Assembly (NCBI GenBank): GCA_041583135.1
Contig: JBFHGJ010000005.1
Coordinates: forward strand, 1-64,000
Direction of reading: 5' to 3'
Length of the DNA stretch: 64,000 nt
From: JABSOG01 sp041583135
GTDB lineage: Bacteria > Pseudomonadota > Gammaproteobacteria > Enterobacterales > Alteromonadaceae
In this document: in pieces, positions 33,471 to 41,800 of the stretch
Layout: every line of letters begins with the position of its first letter
Numbering within the stretch: the first letter of the stretch is position 1
Notes under the pieces: model-generated
Seen by the model: the letters and a program-made list of their open reading frames with translations, nothing else
Database searches by the model: none
What the model was told of the DNA's origin: nothing
Program-made: the position numbers and the translations under genes

Positions 33471-34781
33471 ATGCAAGTATCTGTAGAGACGACTGAAGGT
33501 TTAGAGCGCCGTCTTACCATTACAGTTCCTGCTGATAAAGTAGATACTGAGATTCAGAACCGTCTTCGCCACATCGCTAAGACGCAACGTGTAGATGGCT
33601 TCCGTCCTGGTAAGGTACCTGTATCTGTGATCCGCAAGCGCTATGGCAAAGCGGTTCGTGATGAAGTGTCTGCCGAAGTGATGCAGCGCAACTATGTAGA
33701 CGCCTTAATAGGTGAAAAAATCAATCCAGCTGGCGCCCCTTCTATTGAGCAAAAAACCAATGAAGATGGCAAAGACTTAGAATTCGTTGCGACTTTCGAA
33801 GTTTATCCAGAAGTCACTTTGGGTGACTTGAAAGCGTTGAAAGTCGAAAAGCCAAAGGTTGCTGTTGAAGATGCTGATCTTGACAACATGCTTGAAACTT
33901 TGCGCAAGCAACACGTTAGCTGGAAAGAAGTTAAGCGTAAATCGAAAAAGACTGACAAAGTCACCATCGATTTCTTAGGTTTTATCGACGGCGAAGAGTT
34001 CGACGGCGGCAAAGCTGAAAACTTCGAACTTGAGTTGGGTTCAGAACGCATGATCCCAGGCTTTGAAAAAGGCATCATCGGCGCTAAAGCAGGTGAGGAA
34101 GTGACTGTAGAGGTGACTTTCCCTGAAGATTATCACGCTGAAAATTTAAAAGGCAAAGACGCCCAGTTCAAAGTTACTGTGCACAAAGTCGAGCAGCAGG
34201 TATTGCCTGAGGTTGACGATGAGTTTGCCGGTTTGTTTGGTGTAAGTGAAGGCGGCGTAGACGCCCTTAAAGCCGAAGTGCGTAAAAACATGGAACGCGA
34301 ACTTAACCAAGCGGTTAAAAACAAAGTAAAAGAGCAGGTGATCAAAGGCCTTATCGACATGCACGAAGTTGACTTGCCAAAAGCGTTAATCTCACAAGAG
34401 ATTGAAGGCTTGCGTCAACAGGCAATGCAGCGTTTCGGTCAGCAGTTCAGCCCTGAAAATGCGCCGCAATTGCCGGACGAGTTGTTCGAAGCACAAGCCA
34501 AAGACCGCGTTAAAATCGGTTTGGTATTGGGCGAGGTGATCAAATCGACTGAGCTTCAAGTGGACGAATCGCGCGTTGATGCGTTGATCGAGTCGATGGC
34601 TTCAGCTTATGAGAACCCTGAAGAAGTGGTTCAATACTACAAAACCAACAACGACTTGATGCAGCAAATGCGTAACGTAGCGCTTGAAGAACAAGCCATC
34701 GATAACTTGGTTGAACAAGCCGACGTTAGCGATGTAGATGCCACTTTCGATGAGATCATGAACCCTAAAACGGGTGAGTAA
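33471..34781 (+). CDS. tig: Trigger factor, ribosome-associated chaperone
   Basis: The 436-residue protein has the three trigger-factor domains: ribosome-binding N-domain (about 1-115) with the signature GFRPGKVP at about 44-51, the FKBP-type PPIase domain (about 150-245; FLGFIDGEEFDGGKAENFELELGS), and the helical C-domain (about 246-436). It docks near the ribosome exit tunnel and shields nascent chains. ATG at 33471 follows GAGG; a TTG two codons earlier is discounted. It leads the tig-clpP-clpX cluster, with a terminator-like hairpin before clpP. Confidence 0.97.
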   Translation: MQVSVETTEGLERRLTITVPADKVDTEIQNRLRHIAKTQRVDGFRPGKVPVSVIRKRYGKAVRDEVSAEVMQRNYVDALIGEKINPAGAPSIEQKTNEDGKDLEFVATFEVYPEVTLGDLKALKVEKPKVAVEDADLDNMLETLRKQHVSWKEVKRKSKKTDKVTIDFLGFIDGEEFDGGKAENFELELGSERMIPGFEKGIIGAKAGEEVTVEVTFPEDYHAENLKGKDAQFKVTVHKVEQQVLPEVDDEFAGLFGVSEGGVDALKAEVRKNMERELNQAVKNKVKEQVIKGLIDMHEVDLPKALISQEIEGLRQQAMQRFGQQFSPENAPQLPDELFEAQAKDRVKIGLVLGEVIKSTELQVDESRVDALIESMASAYENPEEVVQYYKTNNDLMQQMRNVALEEQAIDNLVEQADVSDVDATFDEIMNPKTGE

Positions 34782-34827
34782 TCGTCGAATGTACAAGCGC
34801 TAGCTTGACATCTTGTCTGTGACTGTT

Positions 34828-34866
34828 AAAAATGGCTCAACGGCATTTCCGAAGAGCCATTTTTTA
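34828..34866 (+). terminator. Terminator between tig and clpP
   Basis: AAAAATGGCTC (34828-34838) pairs with GAGCCATTTTT (34854-34864), and a T-run continues past the stem. It would separate tig from clpPX, although read-through is likely because clpP starts only about 20 bases later. Confidence 0.75.
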
Positions 34867-34886
34867 TTTTAAGGACCTCTAATAAT

Positions 34887-35516
34887 ATGAAAAGCAGTAA
34901 TAGCTTCAATCCGCTCGACCCGATGAGCGCCTTGGTTCCTATGGTAGTCGAGCAGACTTCCAAGGGTGAACGTTCTTACGATATCTATTCACGCCTATTA
35001 AAAGAGCGTGTGATCTTTTTAACCGGTCAGGTTGAAGAACACATGGCAAACCTCATTGTCGCGCAGTTGCTGTTTTTGGAATCTGAAAGTCCAGAGAAGG
35101 ATATTTTCCTTTATATTAACTCTCCGGGTGGTTCTGTCACGGCAGGTTTGGCAATTTATGATACAATGAAATTTATCAAGCCGGATATTTCGACGGTTTG
35201 TATTGGCCAGGCGGCCAGTATGGGCGCGTTTTTACTCTCCGGTGGTGCCAAAGGTAAGCGTTTTTGCCTGCCAAATGCCCGAGTGATGATCCATCAGCCT
35301 TTAGGTGGCTTCCAGGGTCAGGCGTCGGATTTTGAGATCCACGCCAAGGAAATTTTGCATATTAAAGATAAGTTAAATCGTCTGATGGCCGAACATACCG
35401 GTCAGGATGTCGAGAAAGTTGCCAATGACACTGATAGAGATAATTTCTTAAGTGCACAAGAGGCAGTAGACTACGGCTTGGTTGATTCGGTATTGACCAG
35501 CCGAGACATCGGCTAA
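34887..35516 (+). CDS. clpP: ATP-dependent Clp protease proteolytic subunit
   Basis: The 209-residue serine protease has its triad in place: S111 in GQAASMGAFLL, H136 in MIHQPLGG, and an aspartate near 185 in DTDRDNFLS. It forms a double heptameric barrel that degrades unfolded substrates delivered by ClpX or ClpA. The first 20 or so residues are the usual propeptide region. It is 70 bases upstream of clpX, as in nearly all proteobacteria. Confidence 0.97.
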   Translation: MKSSNSFNPLDPMSALVPMVVEQTSKGERSYDIYSRLLKERVIFLTGQVEEHMANLIVAQLLFLESESPEKDIFLYINSPGGSVTAGLAIYDTMKFIKPDISTVCIGQAASMGAFLLSGGAKGKRFCLPNARVMIHQPLGGFQGQASDFEIHAKEILHIKDKLNRLMAEHTGQDVEKVANDTDRDNFLSAQEAVDYGLVDSVLTSRDIG

Positions 35517-35586
35517 GGGCGGTGTTTTTGCCGAGCTTGGCTGGTTCAAGTTCGGCTTAAGTAATAATTGTAAGTGAGGTTGTTAA

Positions 35587-36864
35587 ATGTCGGAAGACCA
35601 GAAAGACGGTGGCAGCGGCAAGCTTCTTTATTGCTCGTTCTGTGGTAAGAGCCAGCACGAGGTCAAAAAACTCATCGCCGGTCCATCGGTATACGTTTGT
35701 GACGAATGCGTTGAGCTTTGCAACGATATTATTCGCGAAGAAGTCAAAGAAATAGCGCCAAAAAAATCATCTGACAAGTTACCTACGCCCATCGAGATCC
35801 GTGAGCACCTTGACGATTATGTGATAGGTCAGGAACACGCCAAAAAAGTGCTTTCAGTGGCGGTGTATAACCACTATAAGCGATTGCAAAGTGGTGGCGT
35901 TAAAGACAACGTTGAGCTTGGAAAGAGTAATATTCTGTTGATTGGTCCTACCGGTTCGGGTAAGACGCTATTGGCGGAAACCTTGGCCCGTATGCTCGAT
36001 GTGCCTTTTACCATGGCCGACGCTACGACGTTGACCGAGGCCGGTTATGTCGGTGAAGACGTCGAGAACATCATTCAGAAGCTGTTGCAAAAGTGTGATT
36101 ACGATGTCGATAAGGCTCAGCGTGGTATTGTCTATGTCGATGAGATTGATAAGATCTCACGTAAGTCCGATAACCCTTCAATAACCCGCGATGTTTCCGG
36201 TGAAGGTGTGCAGCAGGCGCTGCTTAAGCTGATTGAGGGCACCATTGCCTCTGTGCCGCCACAAGGTGGTCGCAAGCACCCGCAACAAGAGTTTTTGCAA
36301 GTCGATACCTCGAAGATCCTATTTATCTGTGGCGGCGCCTTTGCCGGCCTTGATAAGGTGATTGAGCAACGTAGCCTGACCGGTACCGGCATTGGTTTCG
36401 GCGCCAAGGTCAAAGATGGCGATTCGAAGAAGTCATTGACTGAACACTTTTTAGATGTTGAGCCGCAAGATTTGATCAAATACGGACTCATTCCTGAGTT
36501 TATCGGTCGTCTACCTGTGGTCGCCACGTTGGGCGAGTTGGATTTAGATGCCTTGATTCAAATTCTCAACGAACCGAAAAATGCCATCACCAAGCAATAT
36601 TCTGCTTTGTTTGCAATGGACCATGTTGAGCTTGAGTTCCGCGAAGATGCGCTCAGTGCCATTGCCAATAAGGCAATGGAACGTAAAACCGGTGCTCGTG
36701 GTTTGCGCTCAATTGTTGAGAACATTCTTTTGGATATCATGTACGAGCTGCCTTCGATGGAGAACGTCAGTAAAGTGGTGATTGATGAAGGTGTGGTTAA
36801 AGGCGAATCCGATCCGATTTTGATTTACCAGAGTGTCGATAATAAAGCGGCTTCTTCCGAGTAA
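35587..36864 (+). CDS. clpX: ATP-dependent unfoldase ClpX
   Basis: The 425-residue AAA+ protein has the N-terminal C4 zinc-binding domain (C16, C19, C38, C41 by count), Walker A GPTGSGKT, Walker B VYVDEIDKI, sensor segments and the IGF loop (TGIGFGAKV) that contacts ClpP, plus the pore loop GYVGED. It recognises tagged proteins, unfolds them and feeds them to ClpP. A hairpin follows the stop. lon, which comes next in most relatives, is absent here. Confidence 0.97.
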   Translation: MSEDQKDGGSGKLLYCSFCGKSQHEVKKLIAGPSVYVCDECVELCNDIIREEVKEIAPKKSSDKLPTPIEIREHLDDYVIGQEHAKKVLSVAVYNHYKRLQSGGVKDNVELGKSNILLIGPTGSGKTLLAETLARMLDVPFTMADATTLTEAGYVGEDVENIIQKLLQKCDYDVDKAQRGIVYVDEIDKISRKSDNPSITRDVSGEGVQQALLKLIEGTIASVPPQGGRKHPQQEFLQVDTSKILFICGGAFAGLDKVIEQRSLTGTGIGFGAKVKDGDSKKSLTEHFLDVEPQDLIKYGLIPEFIGRLPVVATLGELDLDALIQILNEPKNAITKQYSALFAMDHVELEFREDALSAIANKAMERKTGARGLRSIVENILLDIMYELPSMENVSKVVIDEGVVKGESDPILIYQSVDNKAASSE

Positions 36865-36879
36865 CGCCGCTAAGATTTG

Positions 36880-36910
36880 AGCCAAGTGAGCCGGTCAGGT
36901 TCACTTGGCT
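36880..36910 (+). terminator. Hairpin after clpX
   Basis: AGCCAAGTGA (36880-36889) pairs perfectly with TCACTTGGCT (36901-36910) around an 11-base loop, 15 bases after the clpX stop. No T-run follows, so it may also protect mRNA ends. Confidence 0.6.
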
Positions 36911-36958
36911 TGAAGTCTGTTCCCTTGATATCTGCTCATGGCACTTTTCTGAGTGCGT

Positions 36959-37108
36959 CTAAAACCTCCTGTGCACGGCGATAGAACCGATACCTTTACG
37001 GCATATTGAACAATGGCCGTGATCAGAACTAAAAGGCAGTGCATCTAGCTGGTATCGTACCGCGCCACATAAATCAACAGCCGCCTTGAAGTCGTGGGGT
37101 TGTGCTGC
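36959..37108 (-). pseudogene. Remnant of a CENP-V/GFA-type zinc enzyme gene
   Basis: Reading the minus strand from 37108 to 36959, between two in-frame stops, gives about 49 codons that include LCGAVRYQLDALPF and GHCSICRKGIGS. This is the N-terminal pattern of the glutathione-dependent formaldehyde-activating (GFA/CENP-V) family: C-x-CGAVRY, then a CHCxxCRK zinc block. The frame has no start codon, its first zinc cysteine is lost (VDLCGAV for CLCGAV), and it stops after about a third of the usual length. It is therefore a decayed fragment. It occupies the site where lon usually follows clpX. Confidence 0.62.
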
Positions 37109-37115
37109 TCAAGGC

Positions 37116-37886
37116 TTACACCTTGTGCTGTGTTAGGCTCGCGAGTTTGTCTTTAACGGCTTTAATTTGCTCTTTGGTGCCATTGTTTTTCTTCAGCTGA
37201 ACCAACAGTTCGGTGTAAATCTTTTCGGCGTCTTTGACATCTCCTATGGTTTGGTAGATTTCGGCAAGGGTTTGCAAATACTCGACATTTTTCGGGCTTT
37301 GTTGCACGGCATTGGAAAAATGACGTAAGGCCGTTTTATAGTTGACCTGATCGCGCTGGGCGATAATACCGAGCTGATATTGAATTTCGGCTTGGACCGT
37401 GGTGCTGACCATGGGTTTACGTTTTTCCGCGATCAAAACGCCAACCACTTTGCCTGCTTCGGTTTCGAGAAAGTGCATACGCATTTTCGCCACCAGTGCC
37501 GGTTCGAACAGTTTGAGCTTATTGAGCCTGTCGATTTGTGCCTCGATGCTGGCAAACTGTTCCTTTAATGCTGTTTCCGGGTTTTTCAATTGACGCTCGA
37601 TTTCGGCCTTTTCTATGGCCAAAAACTTCTTGTTTTCCGGGTCGGCTTTGCTCAGTGCATTGACCAAGTACTCATGCAGGCGGTTGCCACCTTTAACGAA
37701 CATTTCAATGGTTAGACGCTTTTTCGGATCAGGCTGATAATCTTCAACCTTACCCAGTGGCTGGGCTTGAGGTTGTTGTAATGGTGTCGCGGCTTGCTGC
37801 GCCTGCGCGCCGGGGCCAAATCCAAGGGCACAGGTTAACGCGGCAACAATCAAAGATTTACCAAATAAAGGAGATTTTACGTTCAT
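37116..37886 (-). CDS. Exported TPR-repeat protein
   Basis: The 256-residue protein has a signal peptide (residues 1 to about 28, cleavage after AQA), a Gln/Pro-rich linker, a long charged helical region (about 55-150) and a C-terminal pair of TPR-like repeats (about 180-240, NYKTALRHFSNAVQQSPKNVEYLQTLAEIYQ and DVKDAEKIYTELL). TPR proteins mediate protein contacts; the partner is unknown. ATG at 37886 is chosen since the earlier 16 codons have no family look and it opens a clean signal peptide. It is divergent from the propeller sensor kinase. Confidence 0.72.
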   Translation of the reverse strand: MNVKSPLFGKSLIVAALTCALGFGPGAQAQQAATPLQQPQAQPLGKVEDYQPDPKKRLTIEMFVKGGNRLHEYLVNALSKADPENKKFLAIEKAEIERQLKNPETALKEQFASIEAQIDRLNKLKLFEPALVAKMRMHFLETEAGKVVGVLIAEKRKPMVSTTVQAEIQYQLGIIAQRDQVNYKTALRHFSNAVQQSPKNVEYLQTLAEIYQTIGDVKDAEKIYTELLVQLKKNNGTKEQIKAVKDKLASLTQHKV

Positions 37887-38023
37887 GATGATTATTCTTG
37901 TAAGATTGAGCTGAAACAGGCCATCAGTTAACAATAGTTGCTTAAAAAATGCAAGTTTTGGCTTAAATGGACCATACTGTATGAGGAGTTATTCTATCGC
38001 TGTGCCTAGGCTTAGGCGCTTTT

Positions 38024-41000
38024 TTGGTGGCAACGGGAACTGTGGATCTTATCTGTCGATTTTTGTTGAGTATTTTGTTGATCTGTACGCTGGTGCCAAG
38101 TGGGGTCGCCGGACCTGTCAATGTGTCTTTGCATTTTAGCAATTTCGATATTGACGATGGTTTGTCGCAAAACTCCATCAGTAGCATTGTACAGGACAAA
38201 TACGGCTTTATTTGGCTGGCGACCCAAGGCGGTATCAATCGCTTTGATGGCTACCAGTTTACCCATTTTGACCATAAACCCGATGATCCGGGGTCGCTCT
38301 CGGACAGTTATGTGCTAAGTCTGTTTGTCGATGGGCAGGGCAACCTGTGGGTCGGCACTCATAGCGGCGGTTTAAACCGCTTCGATTATCAAAGCCAAAC
38401 CTTCATTCAGTATATGGACAATGCCGACGATAGCCATGGCATCAACGGCAATCGTATTATGGCCATTAGCCAAAGCCACAGTGATGAATTGTTGATTGCG
38501 ACTTTTGGCAGTGGCCTGAGCCGCTTTGATATTAAAGAACAACGCTTTATCACCGTCAACATGCCCCAAGGGTTTGAAAAGATAAGACAAGTCAACGATA
38601 TTGTGAGCGATACCCAAGGCAATCTGTGGCTTGCCACCAATCAGTATGGTTTGGTGAGGCTTTCTGGTGATGGTGAGCGCGCCCAAGCTTTTGTTTTTGA
38701 CCCGCAGGATGACACCAGTTTCAGTCACAAAAATGCCACGGCGGTTTTTATTGATAGTAACGATCAGCTGTGGGCGGGAAGTGAAAATGGCCTGAATCGG
38801 TTCGATGAACAATGTGATTGTTTTACCCGCTATTTTTATCAGCCCCACAGAACAGGCGACGCCAGCTCGGGCGTGATCAACGAAATTGTCGAAGATACCA
38901 AGGGCCGCTTGTGGCTTGGCACCAACGACGGTCTTAAGGTGCTGTCATTACAAGATGGCACAACGGAAACTTTTAAGAAAGTGCTTGGCGAAAAACATGC
39001 ACTGAGTTCAAATCTCATCAAGGCGCTGTATTTAGACAAAGATAATATGTTGTGGCTGGGCCATTTTATTACCGGCGGCAGCAAGCTCAATCTCAATGCC
39101 GAGCAGTTCCATCATCATAGAAAACAGCTCGGTGGTGAACATTCTCTGAGCAACAATTCGATTTGGCGCTTTTTAGAGGCCGAGAACGGCGATATTTGGA
39201 TTGCTACCGACGGGGGCGGCATAAGCAGGTTTGACCGCTCAACAGAGCAATTTGAGAATTTTGTCGCCGAGCCTGACAACCCCAACTCGCTGTCGAGTAA
39301 TTATGTGTGGAGCCTCGCTGAAATGCCCGCCGGTGTGATATGGGCCGGAACTCTTGATGGCGGGTTGAATCGCTTTGATACCAACAGTGGCGAGTTTACG
39401 CATTTCAAACATAACAATAAGCCAGACAGTCTGAGCCATAACCATGTGATCTCATTGGCGCATGACAGCCAAGGACGTTTTTGGGTCGGCACTGCCGATG
39501 GCCTTGAGCTGTTCGACGAGCAAAGCGGCGGTTTTAAGCACTTTCGCAACGATCCGGCTAAGGCCGATTCGTTGTGCGGCAATTGGATAGCGGCTATCTA
39601 TGAGGATATGACAAAGACTATCTGGCTCAGCACCGCCGGAGGCGGTACTTGCTACTTTGATGAGCAGACCAAGGGTTTTGTTCGGATGAAGTTCGACCCC
39701 AGTCAGCCAGATAGCCCGGCAACCGATGTTATTCCTTATGTGATGCAAGATTCAAACGGCAATATATGGGCGATGACCTATGGCGCGGGTATTGCCAGGC
39801 TTAATGTCGGCTCGGGCTATTTTCATCGTTTAACCGCAAACGATGGCTTAGCGGACGACAGTACCTTGGGGATGGTTGAGGACGCGCTCGGCAACTTGTG
39901 GGTAACAACCAACAATGGCCTATCTAAGCTTGAGCACGACAGTGGCCGTTTCGTTAACTTTGGTGTCAACGACGGCCTACAAAGTAATGAATTCAACTCT
40001 GGCGCCCATATGAAAACCCGCGACAATGAGCTGTTCTTCGGTGGGATCAATGGATTTAATCATTTCTATCCACAATCAATTGATAAATTCGATAAACCGT
40101 TAAAAGTGAGGTTGACCGGTATGCGACTGTTCAACGCGCCAGTCGCGGTGGGGGCCAAAAGCCCTGATAAGGGTTTTGTCTTAACTCGTCCTTTGTATCT
40201 GACCGAGCATTTGTCACTAAACTACAAAGAGAGTCTTATTGCCTTCGAGTTCAGCGCGTTGACCTATAGCCACCTTGATGAGATTGAGTATCAGTATTTG
40301 CTTGAAGGCTTTGATGAGCAGTGGATCACTGCCGATAATCGTTTGCCGATGGCGACCTATACCAATGTGCCGCCGGGGAGCTATGTGCTTAAGTTAAGGG
40401 CAAAGCTTCGCCATCAGCACTGGCGTGATGATGTTCACCAGCAGTTGTCACTGCAAATCCTACCGCCCCCATGGCGCTCATGGTGGGCGTATAGCCTCTA
40501 CGGCTTGGCATTGTTGCTGTTGGCCGGTTTTATTTTGATGCAGCGTCACAGGCGTTTTTTAGCGGTGAAAGAGGGCGAAGAACGACTGACTTTGGCGCTG
40601 TGGGGCAGTCACAGTGAATTTTGGGACTGGGATCTGGTCAGCAACACCATTTACCGTTCCAATTTGTTTATGTCAAACAGTGACTTGGCCGGAACCAGTC
40701 AGTTTGATTATGCTCAGCTGTATCGGTTTGTTCATCCACAAGATGTCGAGCGGTTGATTGACGGTCTCGACAAGCATATCCGTAATGAAAGCGATATTTT
40801 TGACGTGACCTACCGCCGTTTGACCGCCCAAGGGCAATGGATGTGGCATCGTAGCCGCGCACAAGCGGTCAATCGCGATGCCCAAGGAAAGGCACTGAGG
40901 GTGGTCGGTACCGTAACCGATGTCAACAAGCTGGTTGAAGTTCAAACCGAACTCAGTGCCATCAACGAGCAGCTGGAATTTCGCGTGGCCGAGCGTACCA

Positions 41001-41785
41001 AGGAGTTGACCGAAGCCCTTGAGCAGCTTAAAAGTACCCAGTTGCAGCTGGTTGAAAGTGAAAAAATGGCGTCACTCGGCGACTTGGTGATTGGTATCTC
41101 TCATGAGCTGAATACGCCCTTAGGGGTGTCTTTAACCGCCAGCAGTATGCTCAGAGACTTGCTGGAAAGACTCAACCTGAAAAAATCACAAAAGCAATTG
41201 CGAGTGTCCGATTTTGACGAGTTTTCCAACGCGGCGCAATGTTCGTTGCAACTACTGGACAACAATTTGGCTAAAGCCATTGAGTTGGTGCAGAGCTTCA
41301 AATCCCTTTCGCCTAAGGCCAATGCGAGCAAAAGAACCACGGTATCGCTGAAGCATTGGTTTGAGGACCTACAGCTGATCAATAGCGGCCTTGGCGGCGA
41401 TAACTGCGCCAAACTTCAGTGTTTCGGCATACCGTCTTTGCAGCTCAATACCTATATCAACGAGTTGACTGATCTGTTTAGGGAGTTGATGAGTAATTCC
41501 TACTTACATGGTTTCAAAGGGGTTGTTTTTCCGCAGATCACCATTACGGTGTCAAGTGAAGATGGCCAGCTGTCGCTGCGTTATCGGGATAATGGTGCCG
41601 GGCTGAGCCAAGATGCGGCGAAGAAACTCTTTGAGCCTTTCTTTACCAGCTCTCGTGGCTCTAACTGTACCGGTCTTGGTATGACCATTGTCTACAACAA
41701 GGTGCATTATTTGTTTGGTGGCACCTTAGCGGTGGATGACGCGGTGAGCGAAGGTTTTGCACTTAAGATGACAATGGCGCTTTAG
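38024..41785 (+). CDS. Two-propeller (Reg_prop / Y_Y_Y) sensor histidine kinase
   Basis: Up to 1253 residues: a signal sequence, at least 12 beta-propeller repeats of the type G.LW.GT..GL.RFD (about 45-690), a Y_Y_Y domain (about 740-815), one membrane helix (about 826-842), a PAS domain (about 860-970), a coiled coil, a HisKA-like helix with the phospho-acceptor in GISHELNTPLG (near 1027), and a HATPase with DNGAGL and GLGMTIV. It lacks receiver and regulator domains, so the response regulator is elsewhere. No ATG opens the frame: TTG 38024, GTG 38027 and GTG 38042 are candidates; all leave a hydrophobic signal segment ending near GVAG. The ligand is unknown. Confidence 0.85.
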   Translation: MVATGTVDLICRFLLSILLICTLVPSGVAGPVNVSLHFSNFDIDDGLSQNSISSIVQDKYGFIWLATQGGINRFDGYQFTHFDHKPDDPGSLSDSYVLSLFVDGQGNLWVGTHSGGLNRFDYQSQTFIQYMDNADDSHGINGNRIMAISQSHSDELLIATFGSGLSRFDIKEQRFITVNMPQGFEKIRQVNDIVSDTQGNLWLATNQYGLVRLSGDGERAQAFVFDPQDDTSFSHKNATAVFIDSNDQLWAGSENGLNRFDEQCDCFTRYFYQPHRTGDASSGVINEIVEDTKGRLWLGTNDGLKVLSLQDGTTETFKKVLGEKHALSSNLIKALYLDKDNMLWLGHFITGGSKLNLNAEQFHHHRKQLGGEHSLSNNSIWRFLEAENGDIWIATDGGGISRFDRSTEQFENFVAEPDNPNSLSSNYVWSLAEMPAGVIWAGTLDGGLNRFDTNSGEFTHFKHNNKPDSLSHNHVISLAHDSQGRFWVGTADGLELFDEQSGGFKHFRNDPAKADSLCGNWIAAIYEDMTKTIWLSTAGGGTCYFDEQTKGFVRMKFDPSQPDSPATDVIPYVMQDSNGNIWAMTYGAGIARLNVGSGYFHRLTANDGLADDSTLGMVEDALGNLWVTTNNGLSKLEHDSGRFVNFGVNDGLQSNEFNSGAHMKTRDNELFFGGINGFNHFYPQSIDKFDKPLKVRLTGMRLFNAPVAVGAKSPDKGFVLTRPLYLTEHLSLNYKESLIAFEFSALTYSHLDEIEYQYLLEGFDEQWITADNRLPMATYTNVPPGSYVLKLRAKLRHQHWRDDVHQQLSLQILPPPWRSWWAYSLYGLALLLLAGFILMQRHRRFLAVKEGEERLTLALWGSHSEFWDWDLVSNTIYRSNLFMSNSDLAGTSQFDYAQLYRFVHPQDVERLIDGLDKHIRNESDIFDVTYRRLTAQGQWMWHRSRAQAVNRDAQGKALRVVGTVTDVNKLVEVQTELSAINEQLEFRVAERTKELTEALEQLKSTQLQLVESEKMASLGDLVIGISHELNTPLGVSLTASSMLRDLLERLNLKKSQKQLRVSDFDEFSNAAQCSLQLLDNNLAKAIELVQSFKSLSPKANASKRTTVSLKHWFEDLQLINSGLGGDNCAKLQCFGIPSLQLNTYINELTDLFRELMSNSYLHGFKGVVFPQITITVSSEDGQLSLRYRDNGAGLSQDAAKKLFEPFFTSSRGSNCTGLGMTIVYNKVHYLFGGTLAVDDAVSEGFALKMTMAL

Positions 41786-41800
41786 CTGCCTGTTGGTGCT

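Noticed and set aside
37116..37886. lon protease remnant after clpX
   Set aside because: The gene encodes a TPR protein with a signal peptide, with no AAA+ or Ser-Lys protease motifs.
37981..38023. ATG at 37981 as start of the propeller sensor kinase
   Set aside because: It is in a different reading frame and would need a frameshift; the real frame is open only from 37985.
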